From positions 785,740 through 849,739 of the forward strand of contig NZ_OY776488.1 of assembly GCF_963675635.1 (NCBI RefSeq): 64,000 nucleotides of DNA, read 5' to 3'. Both the position numbers and the translations under genes were made by a program. The notes beneath the pieces were generated by a model. It worked only from the letters and a program-made list of their open reading frames with translations. It searched no databases and was not told where the DNA came from. How positions within the stretch are numbered: the stretch's first letter is position 1; each line of letters opens with the position of its first letter. This document shows positions 36,561 to 44,948 of this stretch, piece after piece. Source of the stretch: an uncultured Pseudodesulfovibrio sp. (GTDB lineage: Bacteria > Desulfobacterota > Desulfovibrionia > Desulfovibrionales > Desulfovibrionaceae).

Positions 36561-36646
36561 TTGGTGCGTATTCCTTTCAAGTGAGGTGAAATCCAGACCC
36601 AGTTGGGGCCAAGGAAGTATACAACGGCTGGATTCTCTTTGGGAAT

Positions 36647-36680
36647 CAAAAAAAGGAGCTTAGAATTTCTAAGCTCCTTT
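36647..36680 (-). terminator. Terminator after tRNA-Val (works both ways)
   Basis: GGAGCTTAGA (36655-36664) pairs with TCTAAGCTCC (36668-36677) around 3 bases; A run on the left and T run on the right. It terminates the minus-strand tRNA transcript before tex. Confidence 0.88.
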
Positions 36681-36692
36681 TTATTGGAAAAA

Positions 36693-36769
36693 TGGTGGGC
36701 GATACGGGATTTGAACCTGTGACTTCCACCGTGTGAAGATGGCACTCTGACCAGCTGAGTTAATCGCCC
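36693..36769 (-). tRNA. tRNA-Val(CAC)
   Basis: A 77-base cloverleaf on the minus strand with acceptor stem GGGCGAT/ATCGCCC, discriminator A and encoded CCA. The anticodon stem CCATC/GGTGG (one T-G pair) encloses TTCACAC, giving anticodon CAC for GUG. The T-arm loop is TTCAAAT. Confidence 0.92.
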
Positions 36770-36844
36770 GTTTTTTTGTCTTGATAGCTTTCGCCTCAAG
36801 GGAGAAAATCTATAGCTGTAACGCTTTTAGTTTGCAACAAATTT

Positions 36845-38947
36845 TTACGGATTTTTTATACATTCTTCAGCCACACATTCCTGTCCGTCCGCGAGGTCGC
36901 GGTTATAACAGGTCAGTCCGCAACGGAGACAGCGGCAGGTTTCGTGCTTTGCCTGGGATTCGCTTATCGCCCCTTCAATCTCTTTAAACGTGCAGGTCCG
37001 TTCGTCACATTCGATGAGATGTGGCATTTTTGAGCGTTCGCGAAGGCCGGCGTCGGGGACGTTGGTAAACATGGTGTAGTCAATCATTTCTCGCTGGGTG
37101 TTGGGCGCGATGTGCGGTGTGCCTTCATTGAGATACTGATGGATGGACCGGGCCGCTTTTCTGCCTTCGCCGAGAGCGGTGATGACCAGGGCGGGGCCGG
37201 TGTGCATGTCGCCACCGGTAAAAACATGGGGAAGGGCGGTCTGGAGTGTGTCTGAATCCGCTCCAAGTGTGCGCCAGCGGGTTTGTTCCAGCTCGCAGGA
37301 ATCGTTTTCGTACAGGCAGGAGAGTTCCGGTTTCTGACCAATGGCGGTGTATACGGTATCTGCTTCAATACGCGCCTGTGATCCTTCGATAGGGATTGGA
37401 CGACGTCTGCCGGAATCATCGGGTTCACCGAGTTTCATCTTAATGTACTCAACGTGGGTAACATGACCTGATTCGTCCGTGATGATGCCTGTGGGCGCAG
37501 CCAAAAAGAAGTATTTGACGCCTTCTTCCTCAGCTCCGATTATTTCTTCGATGTTGGCAGGCATTTCGTCTCTTGTGCGGCGGTACATGAGTGTCACATC
37601 CGCGCCGAGTCGGACACTGGTTCTGGCCGTGTCGATGGCAGTGTTGCCGCCGCCGATGACAACGACTTTTTTGCCGATGCCGGTTTCCATTCCAAGCCCG
37701 ACTTTGGTCAGAAATTCCGTGCCGGTTTCAACTCCTTTGGCCTCTTCATTTTCAATGCGGAGGGTCAGGTTCATCCATGCGCCGATGCCGAGAAATATTG
37801 CTTCGTAGCCATCATTTTTAAGGGAGTTGAGTGTAAAGTCTTTGCCGAAATATGTATTATATTCGACATCAATTCCGAGATCCATAATCCCCTGAATTTC
37901 CCAATCAAGGACATCTTTGGGCAACCTGTATTCAGGGATGCCATAGCGCAGTTGTCCACCAAGAGCAGGCATGGACTCAAAAATAGTCGGACTGTGTCCA
38001 AGGCGACGCAGAAAAAAGGCGCAGGACAATCCGGCTGGGCCACCGCCGACAACAGCAATTTTTCGACCAGTATCAGGGGCACAGGAAATTGGAAGTCGCT
38101 GACCTGAATTCATTTCCCAGTCTGCGGCAAAACGTTTGATCATATTGATGCCGATCGGTTCGTCCACATGACCTCGACGACAGACATCTTCACAGGGGTG
38201 TGGACATACCCGACCGATGGAAAGCGGCATGGGGATGCGCTCTCGGATGGTTTCCATGGCACCGGCATAATCGCCGCGTGAAACTTGTTCGATGTAGCGG
38301 GGGATATTGATCTGCCCCGGACACCGCTGGCGGCACGGGGCGAGACAGTCGGTAGTTTCGTTGAGGTGAGTGATGCGTGCTGTCATGCCCCAGATGGTGA
38401 TGACACCTCGAGGGCAGACTTGTGCGCATCCACCGCAGGCCGTACAGAGGTTGGGATCAACCACAGGGTACCCGTCAGGACCCATTTCGATGGCTCCGAA
38501 TTGACACGCCGTAACGCAGGTTCCGTAGCCGAGACATCCTTCAGGACACATCTTGGAGCCGCTATAAAGCATGTGTTGGGCGCGACAGTCCTTGGCTCCA
38601 TCGTAAATATATATCTCTTCGGCCCGAGTTCCGCCGGTGCAGTCTACAAAAGCGATCTGTTTTTCCATGGATGCAAACTCAAGTCCCATGATGGAAGCGA
38701 CATTCGTGGCCACTTCATCTCCGCCGATGACACAGACCGTGGCACCGGCTTTGCCTTCGACAACGCCCAGCGCCGCACCAGCGCAGCCGGGATACCCGCA
38801 GCCGCCGCAGTTAGCTCCTGCGAGAACGGATTCCACCTGCGCTATGCGCGGGTCTTCGTAGACGTAGAGGACTTTGGAGGCCACGGCCAGAATGACAGCC
38901 GCAGTAAAGCCGATGCCGAGAAGGACGAGAACGGAAGCGGTGATCAT
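36845..38947 (-). CDS. rnfB: RnfB fused to a GltD-like NAD(P)H/FAD oxidoreductase
   Basis: This 700-residue protein is more than twice the size of a usual RnfB. Residues 1-28 form the membrane anchor. Cys47/50/55/72 are the RnfB [4Fe-4S] motif, and two ferredoxin-type clusters follow at Cys134-148 and Cys168-178. From about 195 the sequence becomes the small subunit of glutamate synthase type. It has cysteines 201-209 and 248-256 for two clusters, FAD motif VVGGGPAGLSCAFFLRRLG (299-317), GGQLRYGIPEYRLPK, NAD(P) motif VVVIGGGNTAIDTART, and C-terminal TAIGQKPELS and GGDMHTGPALVITALGEGRKA. A cysteine-rich tail (CRCLRCGLTC) ends it. It is the last gene of the rnf operon and could connect the complex directly to NAD(P)H. 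Confidence 0.93.
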   Translation of the reverse strand: MITASVLVLLGIGFTAAVILAVASKVLYVYEDPRIAQVESVLAGANCGGCGYPGCAGAALGVVEGKAGATVCVIGGDEVATNVASIMGLEFASMEKQIAFVDCTGGTRAEEIYIYDGAKDCRAQHMLYSGSKMCPEGCLGYGTCVTACQFGAIEMGPDGYPVVDPNLCTACGGCAQVCPRGVITIWGMTARITHLNETTDCLAPCRQRCPGQINIPRYIEQVSRGDYAGAMETIRERIPMPLSIGRVCPHPCEDVCRRGHVDEPIGINMIKRFAADWEMNSGQRLPISCAPDTGRKIAVVGGGPAGLSCAFFLRRLGHSPTIFESMPALGGQLRYGIPEYRLPKDVLDWEIQGIMDLGIDVEYNTYFGKDFTLNSLKNDGYEAIFLGIGAWMNLTLRIENEEAKGVETGTEFLTKVGLGMETGIGKKVVVIGGGNTAIDTARTSVRLGADVTLMYRRTRDEMPANIEEIIGAEEEGVKYFFLAAPTGIITDESGHVTHVEYIKMKLGEPDDSGRRRPIPIEGSQARIEADTVYTAIGQKPELSCLYENDSCELEQTRWRTLGADSDTLQTALPHVFTGGDMHTGPALVITALGEGRKAARSIHQYLNEGTPHIAPNTQREMIDYTMFTNVPDAGLRERSKMPHLIECDERTCTFKEIEGAISESQAKHETCRCLRCGLTCYNRDLADGQECVAEECIKNP

Positions 38948-38960
38948 ATTATCAATACTC

Positions 38961-39536
38961 CTATGAAGCCATTCCCTTGAAGGCGAAGAATGCCAGGGAC
39001 ATGAGTCCGGCCATAATCAGTCCGAGAGGAGTTCCTTTCATTGCCACCGGGACGCGTGCCAGATCGAGTCGTTCGCGAATGCCTGCGAGTACCACAAGGG
39101 CGAGCATGAAGCCCAAACCGGATGCAACCGAGAAGATCAGAGTCTCTATGAAAGAGTATTCTTCTCGCTGACAGATGATGGCAATACCGAGGACCGCGCA
39201 GTTGGTTGTGATGAGTGGTAGGAAGATGCCGAGTGATTTGTACAGCGGCGGTATGGCTTTTTTCAAAAACATTTCCACGAATTGAACTAGTGCGGCGATG
39301 ACGAGAATAAAAGCAATGGTTTGGAGGTAGCCTAGGTCATTGGGCGCGAGCATGAACTTCTGGACACACCAGGTGATGCATGCAGCCATGGCGGCGACGA
39401 ATACGACAGCCAGTCCCATGCCAATGGCCACGCTTGACTCTTTGGAAGTACCAATGAACGGACAGTTGCCAAGATACTGTGCCAACACGATGTTGTTGAC
39501 GAATATGGCGGCAATGACGAGTACGAAATAATCCAT
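38961..39536 (-). CDS. rnfA: Rnf electron transport complex subunit RnfA
   Basis: A 191-residue inner-membrane protein with six predicted helices, homologous to NqrE. VNNIVLAQYLGNCPFIGTSK and TTNCAVLGIAI contain the conserved cysteines (one in each half) that hold the intramembrane Fe-S centre in Rnf/Nqr. It lies between rnfE and rnfB with gaps of 9-13 bases. Confidence 0.95.
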   Translation of the reverse strand: MDYFVLVIAAIFVNNIVLAQYLGNCPFIGTSKESSVAIGMGLAVVFVAAMAACITWCVQKFMLAPNDLGYLQTIAFILVIAALVQFVEMFLKKAIPPLYKSLGIFLPLITTNCAVLGIAIICQREEYSFIETLIFSVASGLGFMLALVVLAGIRERLDLARVPVAMKGTPLGLIMAGLMSLAFFAFKGMAS

Positions 39537-39545
39537 GGCTTCTCC

Positions 39546-40220
39546 CTACACTCCAGGTTTCGTTGCGCACATGCCGCAGGTTTTGCAATCGTGGACCGGC
39601 CCTTCGATTGCTTCAAGCCCTTTGGTCTTGCGTTGCCAGTTGGTCAGGGTGTTCATGCCGGCCAGAACGAGCCCGAGACAGACGAATGCTCCGGGGGCCT
39701 CGATCATGAAGGAGAATGGTTCAAACCAGTCGCCCATGACGCTCATTCCAAACCATGTGCCGTACCCGAAGAGTTCACGGATGGAGCCGAGGAAGGTGAG
39801 TGAGAGGGTGAACCCTACACCCATGCCAAGCCCATCAGCCACTGCGAGGTGAACCGGATTTTTTGAGGCGAATGCCTCGGCTCGGCCTAGAATGATACAG
39901 TTGACCACGATGAGCGGTACGAAAATACCAAGTTGTAGATACAGTGGATAGGCATAGGCCTGCATAAGCAGCTCCACACAGACAACGAGTGACGCGGCTA
40001 CAACGATAAAGCAGGCGATACGCACCTTGGCCGGAATTACCTTGCGGAGAAGTGAGACGAACAGGTTGGACAGGGCCAGGACAAATATGACGGCCAGTCC
40101 CATGCCAAGGCCGTTGTAAGCGGTTTTGGTGACCGCCAGAACCGGACACAATCCAAGTACCAGTTTGAAAGGCGGCAGGTCACGCCACAGACTTTTGGAG
40201 AATTCTTTCCACATGCTCAT
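39546..40220 (-). CDS. rnfE: Rnf complex subunit RnfE with a cysteine-rich tail
   Basis: A 224-residue, six-helix membrane protein homologous to NqrD and paired with RnfA. LVLGLCPVLAVTKTAYNGLGMG and VVNCIILGRAEAFA carry the two conserved half-site cysteines. After the last helix the protein has a hydrophilic C-terminus ending VHDCKTCGMCATKPGV. This is a CxxCxxC cluster I do not associate with ordinary RnfE. It lies between rnfG and rnfA. Confidence 0.93.
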   Translation of the reverse strand: MSMWKEFSKSLWRDLPPFKLVLGLCPVLAVTKTAYNGLGMGLAVIFVLALSNLFVSLLRKVIPAKVRIACFIVVAASLVVCVELLMQAYAYPLYLQLGIFVPLIVVNCIILGRAEAFASKNPVHLAVADGLGMGVGFTLSLTFLGSIRELFGYGTWFGMSVMGDWFEPFSFMIEAPGAFVCLGLVLAGMNTLTNWQRKTKGLEAIEGPVHDCKTCGMCATKPGV

Positions 40221-40229
40221 GAGTATTTC

Positions 40230-40808
40230 CTATGAACCCCAGGCGGTGGGGAGTTTATCCTTGATCTTGTTGAATATCTGGACCGCGACATTGACTGCGG
40301 CGACAGTGCCGGTGGATGAAATAGTCGCGCCGGAAATTGCTGTGATGTCTCCGCCCTGTTTTTTTAGGGCAATGGAGGTGGTCGTATGTCCTTTGAACTG
40401 ATCGCGGTAATCAGGTTCGACCACGCGAGCTCCAAGGCCGGGTGTTTCCTTGAGTGTGGTGATACCGATGCCTTCCAGCATTGTGCCGTCGAGGGCAAAA
40501 CCGACCATGACGCCGATATCGCCGCCGTAGCCTTTGCCGAACGTCTCAAGAGCGACGCCGGTCAGGACGCCGTTTTTTAGGGATGGGAATACGGTGACAG
40601 GGCCGTCAGGAAGATCGAAGACTTTGCGATCCTTGACCGGATTATTGTCATAATCGTTGAAAATCTGTGCCAGAGCAGGACCTTGAACATAGGTCATGAC
40701 CTGTTCTTCGATACGTTGGCTGGTTGCCTGTCGGACTGTCGCCAGTGTGAGGCCGGAGAGTCCGCAGATAAGCGACAGCACAAGAATCATCTTGAGCATT
40801 TCCTTCAT
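40230..40808 (-). CDS. rnfG: Rnf complex subunit RnfG (covalent FMN)
   Basis: A 192-residue protein with one N-terminal membrane helix and an FMN-binding domain facing the periplasm. The flavinylation motif SGATISSTG (S-G-A-T) lies near residue 160, where the Thr carries FMN by a phosphoester bond in the family. TTLKETPGLGARV is the second conserved stretch. It overlaps the end of rnfD by 4 bases. Confidence 0.93.
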   Translation of the reverse strand: MKEMLKMILVLSLICGLSGLTLATVRQATSQRIEEQVMTYVQGPALAQIFNDYDNNPVKDRKVFDLPDGPVTVFPSLKNGVLTGVALETFGKGYGGDIGVMVGFALDGTMLEGIGITTLKETPGLGARVVEPDYRDQFKGHTTTSIALKKQGGDITAISGATISSTGTVAAVNVAVQIFNKIKDKLPTAWGS

Positions 40809-41785
40809 GCTGCGCCCTCCGTGTTTTTAAATGAATATGGGCCACCAAAAGGTTTGGGGCGCAATCTATCCAGTAGTGGGGTGAACAGGTTCGCCAGCAG
40901 GATGGCAAAGGGGACACCGTCCGGATAGATGCCGTATACGCGGATTATGATGACCATGGCCCCTGCGATGAGTCCGAAAAGCAGACAAGGGACCATCCCC
41001 ACAGGGGTAGAGGCTGCGTCTGTTGTGAGAAAGAAGGCACCGAAGATCGCACCGCCTGCCAGTAGATGGAAGATGGGTGATGCGTAAGTGGTCGGATCAA
41101 TGAGCTGGTAGATCCATGCGGTAGTCAGCAGGCCAACGATGAACCCAAATGGAATGTACCACCGGATATGCTGGCGTACGAGCAAGAAAAATCCGCCAGC
41201 GAGCAGGACGGCAACGTGAACTTCACCCAGTCCACCGAGTTGCTTGCCGAGTGCCAGTGAACTGAGGTCTATTGATTGTATGGATTCAAGCCCGAAATGT
41301 TTGAGTTGCTGAAGAGGAGCCGGGAATGTTGACTGGAGCATTGTGGCGTTTGTATCCATGAATCCCGGCCATGAGATGCGGCATATCGCCCATCCAACCA
41401 GCGGCGTACTTAATGGGTTACCGCCCAACCCGCCAAAGATCATCTTGCCGAGGAGTATGCCTGAAGCCGAACCGACCAGTACGAGCCACCATGGTGCTGA
41501 GGCCGGAAGCAGAAACGCGAAAAGCAAGCCGGTCAGTAGACCGCTGAGGTCGTCAACGGACTGCTCTCGTTTCATGATCCTGTTGCATATGACTTCTGTT
41601 GTTACAGCCACAGCGCAGGAAAGTGCCATGACCCTGAGTGCATCCATTCCAAACATAAACACGGCCATGATTGCAGCGGGTAGCAATGCGAGCAATGTCT
41701 CAAACATATATCGCTTGATGGATCTGCCACAGTGGATGTGTGGTGGAGCCGATACTTTCAGGATGGGGTGGAGCTGCTTTAACAT
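40805..41785 (-). CDS. rnfD: Rnf complex subunit RnfD
   Basis: A 326-residue membrane protein homologous to NqrB, with about nine helices. Early motif SAPPHIHCGRSIKRYMFETLLALLP is typical of RnfD. FGGLGGNPLSTPLVGWAI and FLTTDAASTPVGMVPCLLFG correspond to conserved loops; the last is where the family's covalent FMN threonine (S/T-P region) is expected. It overlaps rnfC by 7 bases and rnfG by 4, a tightly coupled run. Confidence 0.93.
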   Translation of the reverse strand: MLKQLHPILKVSAPPHIHCGRSIKRYMFETLLALLPAAIMAVFMFGMDALRVMALSCAVAVTTEVICNRIMKREQSVDDLSGLLTGLLFAFLLPASAPWWLVLVGSASGILLGKMIFGGLGGNPLSTPLVGWAICRISWPGFMDTNATMLQSTFPAPLQQLKHFGLESIQSIDLSSLALGKQLGGLGEVHVAVLLAGGFFLLVRQHIRWYIPFGFIVGLLTTAWIYQLIDPTTYASPIFHLLAGGAIFGAFFLTTDAASTPVGMVPCLLFGLIAGAMVIIIRVYGIYPDGVPFAILLANLFTPLLDRLRPKPFGGPYSFKNTEGAA

Positions 41786-42987
41786 GGCTGATCTCCGGAC
41801 TGTCCTTTCTTGATTTCTTCAGGTGTGGGACGAGGAGGCTGCGTTGTACCCGCAAGCAGGGCCAATTCGTATTTGGCCAGTCGGATATATTGTAGTAGCG
41901 GTCGTCCTGCTGTGCACCAATACCCGCACAGCCCACACTCCATACAGGAATGGATATGGTAGGTCTCGGCCCGTTTGAATTGTTTGAATTCGGCACAACG
42001 ACTGATGAGACCGGGCATGATCCTGGCGGGGCAGTGACGTTCGCACTCTCCGCATCCCAAACAGAAATTGTCGGTGGTCTGCATCCCTTCACTTTGACGA
42101 ATGATGTGGAGACCAGAGGCGTCCTTGTCTACGCCCTGCTCGAGGTTGACTGCTGCCAGACCACGTAGGGGGCCGCCGATGACAACCCTGTCGCCAGGTT
42201 GAACTGTGGTGTTTGCTTGGGCAGCCAGAAAGCCTACAGGGGTTCCTACCGCGACAAGATGGTTGTTGCCGTTGATGGTCATGATGGTTTCCGTGAGAGG
42301 ACGTCCGGTTTCCATAACGCGTCCGATGAAATAGAGATCCTTGACGGAAAGGATAGTCCCGTTGTCCGGGAGCATGCCCGGAAGTGTCTCTTGTCCAGTG
42401 ACTGTCTTGATAATCAACGGGTCAAGTCCGTTGGGGTAGACTGGCGTGACATGCATGACTGTACAGTTGGCAAATGCGTTGGCCCGGTTGCCTTTGGCAG
42501 CCACTAGAAACATTTTGTTCGGTTCTACGATTTTTTGTACGGCTTCTAAGCCGAGTTCCAGAGTCTTTCGGTAATCACGCAGCAGAGGATCGTAGATGGA
42601 AATGCCCGGCTCCGGTGGAACTGCGTTGATAATCAGTGTGGCTGCCTTGACGAGATTCCGTATACAGACCCCCTTGTCCTTAAGCCATGTTCGGAGCGGG
42701 TCGCCACTGTCGGAGCAAGGTCCTTTTGGTTGGATACGGTCATTCCCTTTGACGTCAATGAGCATGGCGTAAGGCTGAATTTCTTGAACGATACCCGCCA
42801 GGGGTGAATGCATGTCGCCTTCATCCTCGGCATTGGCAATGGCCACCTTGGTTCCGCCCAACACCTGATCTCCTGCGACCAGGATAGGAGTCATGCCGTC
42901 CAGCGGTATGTGTAGTATGTCGGGCCTGGACGTCTTGACCAGGGGGCCGGTGTTACCGGATTGGAGGCTGAAGTTGAATTTGGTCAT
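41779..42987 (-). CDS. rnfC: Rnf complex subunit RnfC
   Basis: A 402-residue peripheral subunit carrying two [4Fe-4S] clusters (CLGCGECERHCPARIMP and CMECGLCGYWCTAGRP) near the C-terminus. The N-terminal part shows PLDGMTPILVAGDQVLGGTKVA and PYAMLIDVKGNDR. It lacks the glycine-rich NADH-binding and FMN motifs (GxGxxGG...) that are plain in NADH-type RnfC. This absence fits with the NAD(P)H module being fused to RnfB instead and electrons also passing through the cytochrome. It is the second gene of the operon, 13 bases after the cytochrome. Confidence 0.9.
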   Translation of the reverse strand: MTKFNFSLQSGNTGPLVKTSRPDILHIPLDGMTPILVAGDQVLGGTKVAIANAEDEGDMHSPLAGIVQEIQPYAMLIDVKGNDRIQPKGPCSDSGDPLRTWLKDKGVCIRNLVKAATLIINAVPPEPGISIYDPLLRDYRKTLELGLEAVQKIVEPNKMFLVAAKGNRANAFANCTVMHVTPVYPNGLDPLIIKTVTGQETLPGMLPDNGTILSVKDLYFIGRVMETGRPLTETIMTINGNNHLVAVGTPVGFLAAQANTTVQPGDRVVIGGPLRGLAAVNLEQGVDKDASGLHIIRQSEGMQTTDNFCLGCGECERHCPARIMPGLISRCAEFKQFKRAETYHIHSCMECGLCGYWCTAGRPLLQYIRLAKYELALLAGTTQPPRPTPEEIKKGQSGDQPC

Positions 42988-43000
42988 ATGGAAGGATCCC

Positions 43001-43741
43001 CTATTTCATGTGGCACTGGTAGCAGGCTTCGTCGCCAAACGGCCCTTTGCCCATTTCTTCGTGACAACTCATGCACTGGATGTGAAATGCATTCATGGTG
43101 GTTGGAATGAGTTGATCGACCGGAGTCTCATGGCAGGTTGTGCATGTCTTCTGTTCCAGTCTTCCCGGCAGGTTGACGGAACGGGTGTGGCAGTTTGAGC
43201 ATCCCTTGATACCGTCCTTATACATATCATCGTGACAGTCGGCACATCGGGTGTGGGTGGCTTCCTTCAGGTTCAGTACGCTGTTGCTGCCATCCATATG
43301 GCAGTTGGAGCAGGCTTGAGGCTCCAGTTCAATGGATGGGTCGTGATGACAAGTCAGACAATCTCCGCCTGAGTATTCATCTGCGTGGTTATCATGTGAA
43401 AAATTATCGATGGTCGAACTTGGGTGATGACATGATGCACACAGTTTCTCATCAAGAGTGTTTTGGTGATTGGCAACAAAGATGTCGTCGAATTTTTTTG
43501 CGTGACAAGCAGTGCATTTTGGTGGGTTTACATCGTTGCCAGAGGTATGATGGCAGACTCCGCAGTCTTTCTGCATTGTCTGGATGTGGTTTATATGGTT
43601 GAGTATGACTTTTCCGCCCTTGTTGTCGAGCAACGTGCGAAGTGGAGGGCCGTTGGAACTGGCTGGAATAATATAGCCTCCGGCGGCAATCAAAAAAAGA
43701 ACACCTGTCACAATGGCGATGGGAAGATACCGTTTCTGCAA
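43001..43741 (-). CDS. Ten-haem c-type cytochrome of the Rnf operon
   Basis: A 246-residue exported cytochrome with ten CxxCH motifs: CGVCH, CTACH, CASCH, CLTCH, CSNCH, CADCH, CSNCH, CTTCH, CMSCH and CYQCH. The N-terminus (MQKRYLPIAIVTGVLFLIAAGGYI) is an uncleaved-looking membrane anchor, so the haem domain would face the periplasm. The start is TTG at 43741 after AGAGGG. It heads the rnfCDGEAB operon. In Desulfovibrio and Methanosarcina, a multihaem cytochrome is co-encoded with Rnf and is thought to link it to periplasmic or quinone pools; direct interaction is inference here. Confidence 0.95.
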   Translation of the reverse strand: MQKRYLPIAIVTGVLFLIAAGGYIIPASSNGPPLRTLLDNKGGKVILNHINHIQTMQKDCGVCHHTSGNDVNPPKCTACHAKKFDDIFVANHQNTLDEKLCASCHHPSSTIDNFSHDNHADEYSGGDCLTCHHDPSIELEPQACSNCHMDGSNSVLNLKEATHTRCADCHDDMYKDGIKGCSNCHTRSVNLPGRLEQKTCTTCHETPVDQLIPTTMNAFHIQCMSCHEEMGKGPFGDEACYQCHMK

Positions 43742-43795
43742 TGCATAACCCTCTGGATTTTAGGCGTAATACAATTTCATAGCTGAAAAGGGGGT

Positions 43796-43829
43796 GAAAA
43801 GTCCACTCCATAATTAAATGGAGTGGACT
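43796..43829 (-). terminator. Terminator ahead of the rnf operon
   Basis: AGTCCACTCCA (43800-43810) pairs with TGGAGTGGACT (43819-43829), with TTTTC following on the minus strand. It ends the small membrane protein gene at 43868-44164, upstream of the rnf promoter region. Confidence 0.85.
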
Positions 43830-43867
43830 GTTATATACTTTTCGCGCTGTTTTGAGAGGGATGCGGT

Positions 43868-44164
43868 TTATTTTCTGATGAAGATATACGTGAGAGATTG
43901 TGCCACAAGCAAGGCGACACCAAGCCACCAGAAAAAGAGGGTGAGTTGTGTGGTAAAGCAGACGTAAACGGCCTTGGCTGCAATATCCAGAGGTAGGGCG
44001 TTGACAAAACTCAGTAAATCGATTCCGAACAATGAGTGAAGTACATCGAGAAGAGTTACAGACGGCCACGCCTTGAAAATGACCCAGGACACGCTCTGGT
44101 AGGCAAGAGTTATCAGACAGCCGACCCAGGCCAGGATTCCAATATTTTTGAGCATAGAGTCCAT
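43868..44164 (-). CDS. Small membrane protein of unknown function
   Basis: A 98-residue protein from the ATG at 44164, with two or three membrane segments: near residues 6-25 (IGILAWVGCLITLAYQSVSW) and about 64-94 (YVCFTTQLTLFFWWLGVALLVAQ). No family was recognised. A longer frame from 44353 would run into the divergent PilZ gene, and its extra part is hydrophilic and without a ribosome site, so I reject it. No strong ribosome site precedes ATG 44164 or the alternative ATG 44155. It is divergent from the PilZ-like gene and upstream of the rnf operon, from which it is separated by a terminator. Confidence 0.55.
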   Translation of the reverse strand: MDSMLKNIGILAWVGCLITLAYQSVSWVIFKAWPSVTLLDVLHSLFGIDLLSFVNALPLDIAAKAVYVCFTTQLTLFFWWLGVALLVAQSLTYIFIRK

Positions 44165-44225
44165 ATATATAATTGCTCGCAGGATTTCCATGAAATATTT
44201 TGGTAGATGTGGGAGGATGAGCAGT

Positions 44226-44855
44226 ATGGATATAGTCTCCGGTGACAGAGTTGTTCTTGAATTTTCCACCTTTGAAGATCGTTTTCTCGGCGTGGTGTCT
44301 ACTGTGACGATTTGTGGCGATCTTGTTGTCAAGGTGGCTGTCCCGGATGCCATCGGAGAACGTGTAAACCTGGATACTTTCGCCCTTGTTCGTTATGCAT
44401 TTGAAGGGCGTTTACTTGGTTTTTCCTCGCGGGTTCTTGATATGACGGGTGGCTCTGATGCGACGGTAATACTTGCTGGGCCGGAGTCCGTCTTTGATGC
44501 CGAGGACCGCGAAGAACCAAGATGTTCCTGCTCATATCCAGCCATTGTCATTGAAGGCCGCAAGGCTGCACAGGCAGTCGTTGAGGACATGTCGGCAAGT
44601 TGTTCCCGAGTCAGGTTCCTGAATGGCGGATTGACAGATTTTCCAGAAGAGCTTGGCAGGCCGGTTCGACTTTCATTTCAGCCGTTCGACACAAGTGAAG
44701 AAAGCTATTCGGTGGGGTGTACAGTCCTCAAGGCGTTCATGAAGAGTGGTGAACGGTATGCTGTTCTCAAATTCAACGATGACGAGCCGGATGCCCGCCA
44801 GCGTTTATCCTGTTTCTTTGGTGGTCATGTCTGCTGTGTCTTGCCGATTATGTAG
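44226..44855 (+). CDS. PilZ-domain protein, YcgR-like
   Basis: A 209-residue protein with an N-terminal YcgR-like beta domain (about 1-90: GDRVVLEFSTFEDRFLGVVS) and a PilZ domain (about 93-205). The c-di-GMP motif RxxxR is intact as REEPR (Arg95, Arg99). The second motif reads DMSASC (Asp121 to Cys126), with Cys in place of the usual Gly. Such proteins bind c-di-GMP and brake flagellar motors or alter surface processes. The start is ATG 44226 because GGGAGG lies 9 bases ahead; ATG 44217 would sit on the ribosome site. It stands alone, convergent with the TrxB-like gene. Confidence 0.8.
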   Translation: MDIVSGDRVVLEFSTFEDRFLGVVSTVTICGDLVVKVAVPDAIGERVNLDTFALVRYAFEGRLLGFSSRVLDMTGGSDATVILAGPESVFDAEDREEPRCSCSYPAIVIEGRKAAQAVVEDMSASCSRVRFLNGGLTDFPEELGRPVRLSFQPFDTSEESYSVGCTVLKAFMKSGERYAVLKFNDDEPDARQRLSCFFGGHVCCVLPIM

Positions 44856-44909
44856 CGAAGGGTGAGTCGAGTTGAATCCCAAAATTAACACGCCACTTCT
44901 GTATAATTA

Positions 44910-44947
44910 AATAAACCGGGTGCATTGAATTCTGCACCCGGTTTATT
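44910..44947. terminator. Bidirectional terminator
   Basis: AATAAACCGGGTGCA (44910-44924) pairs with TGCACCCGGTTTATT (44933-44947), with T-rich tracts on both strands. It lies between convergent stops and overlaps the stop end of the minus-strand gene by a few bases. Confidence 0.9.
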
Positions 44948-44948
44948 T

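Noticed and set aside
44165-44353. Longer N-terminus for the small membrane protein at 43868
   Set aside because: It would overlap the 5' end of the divergent PilZ gene and adds a hydrophilic part with no support.
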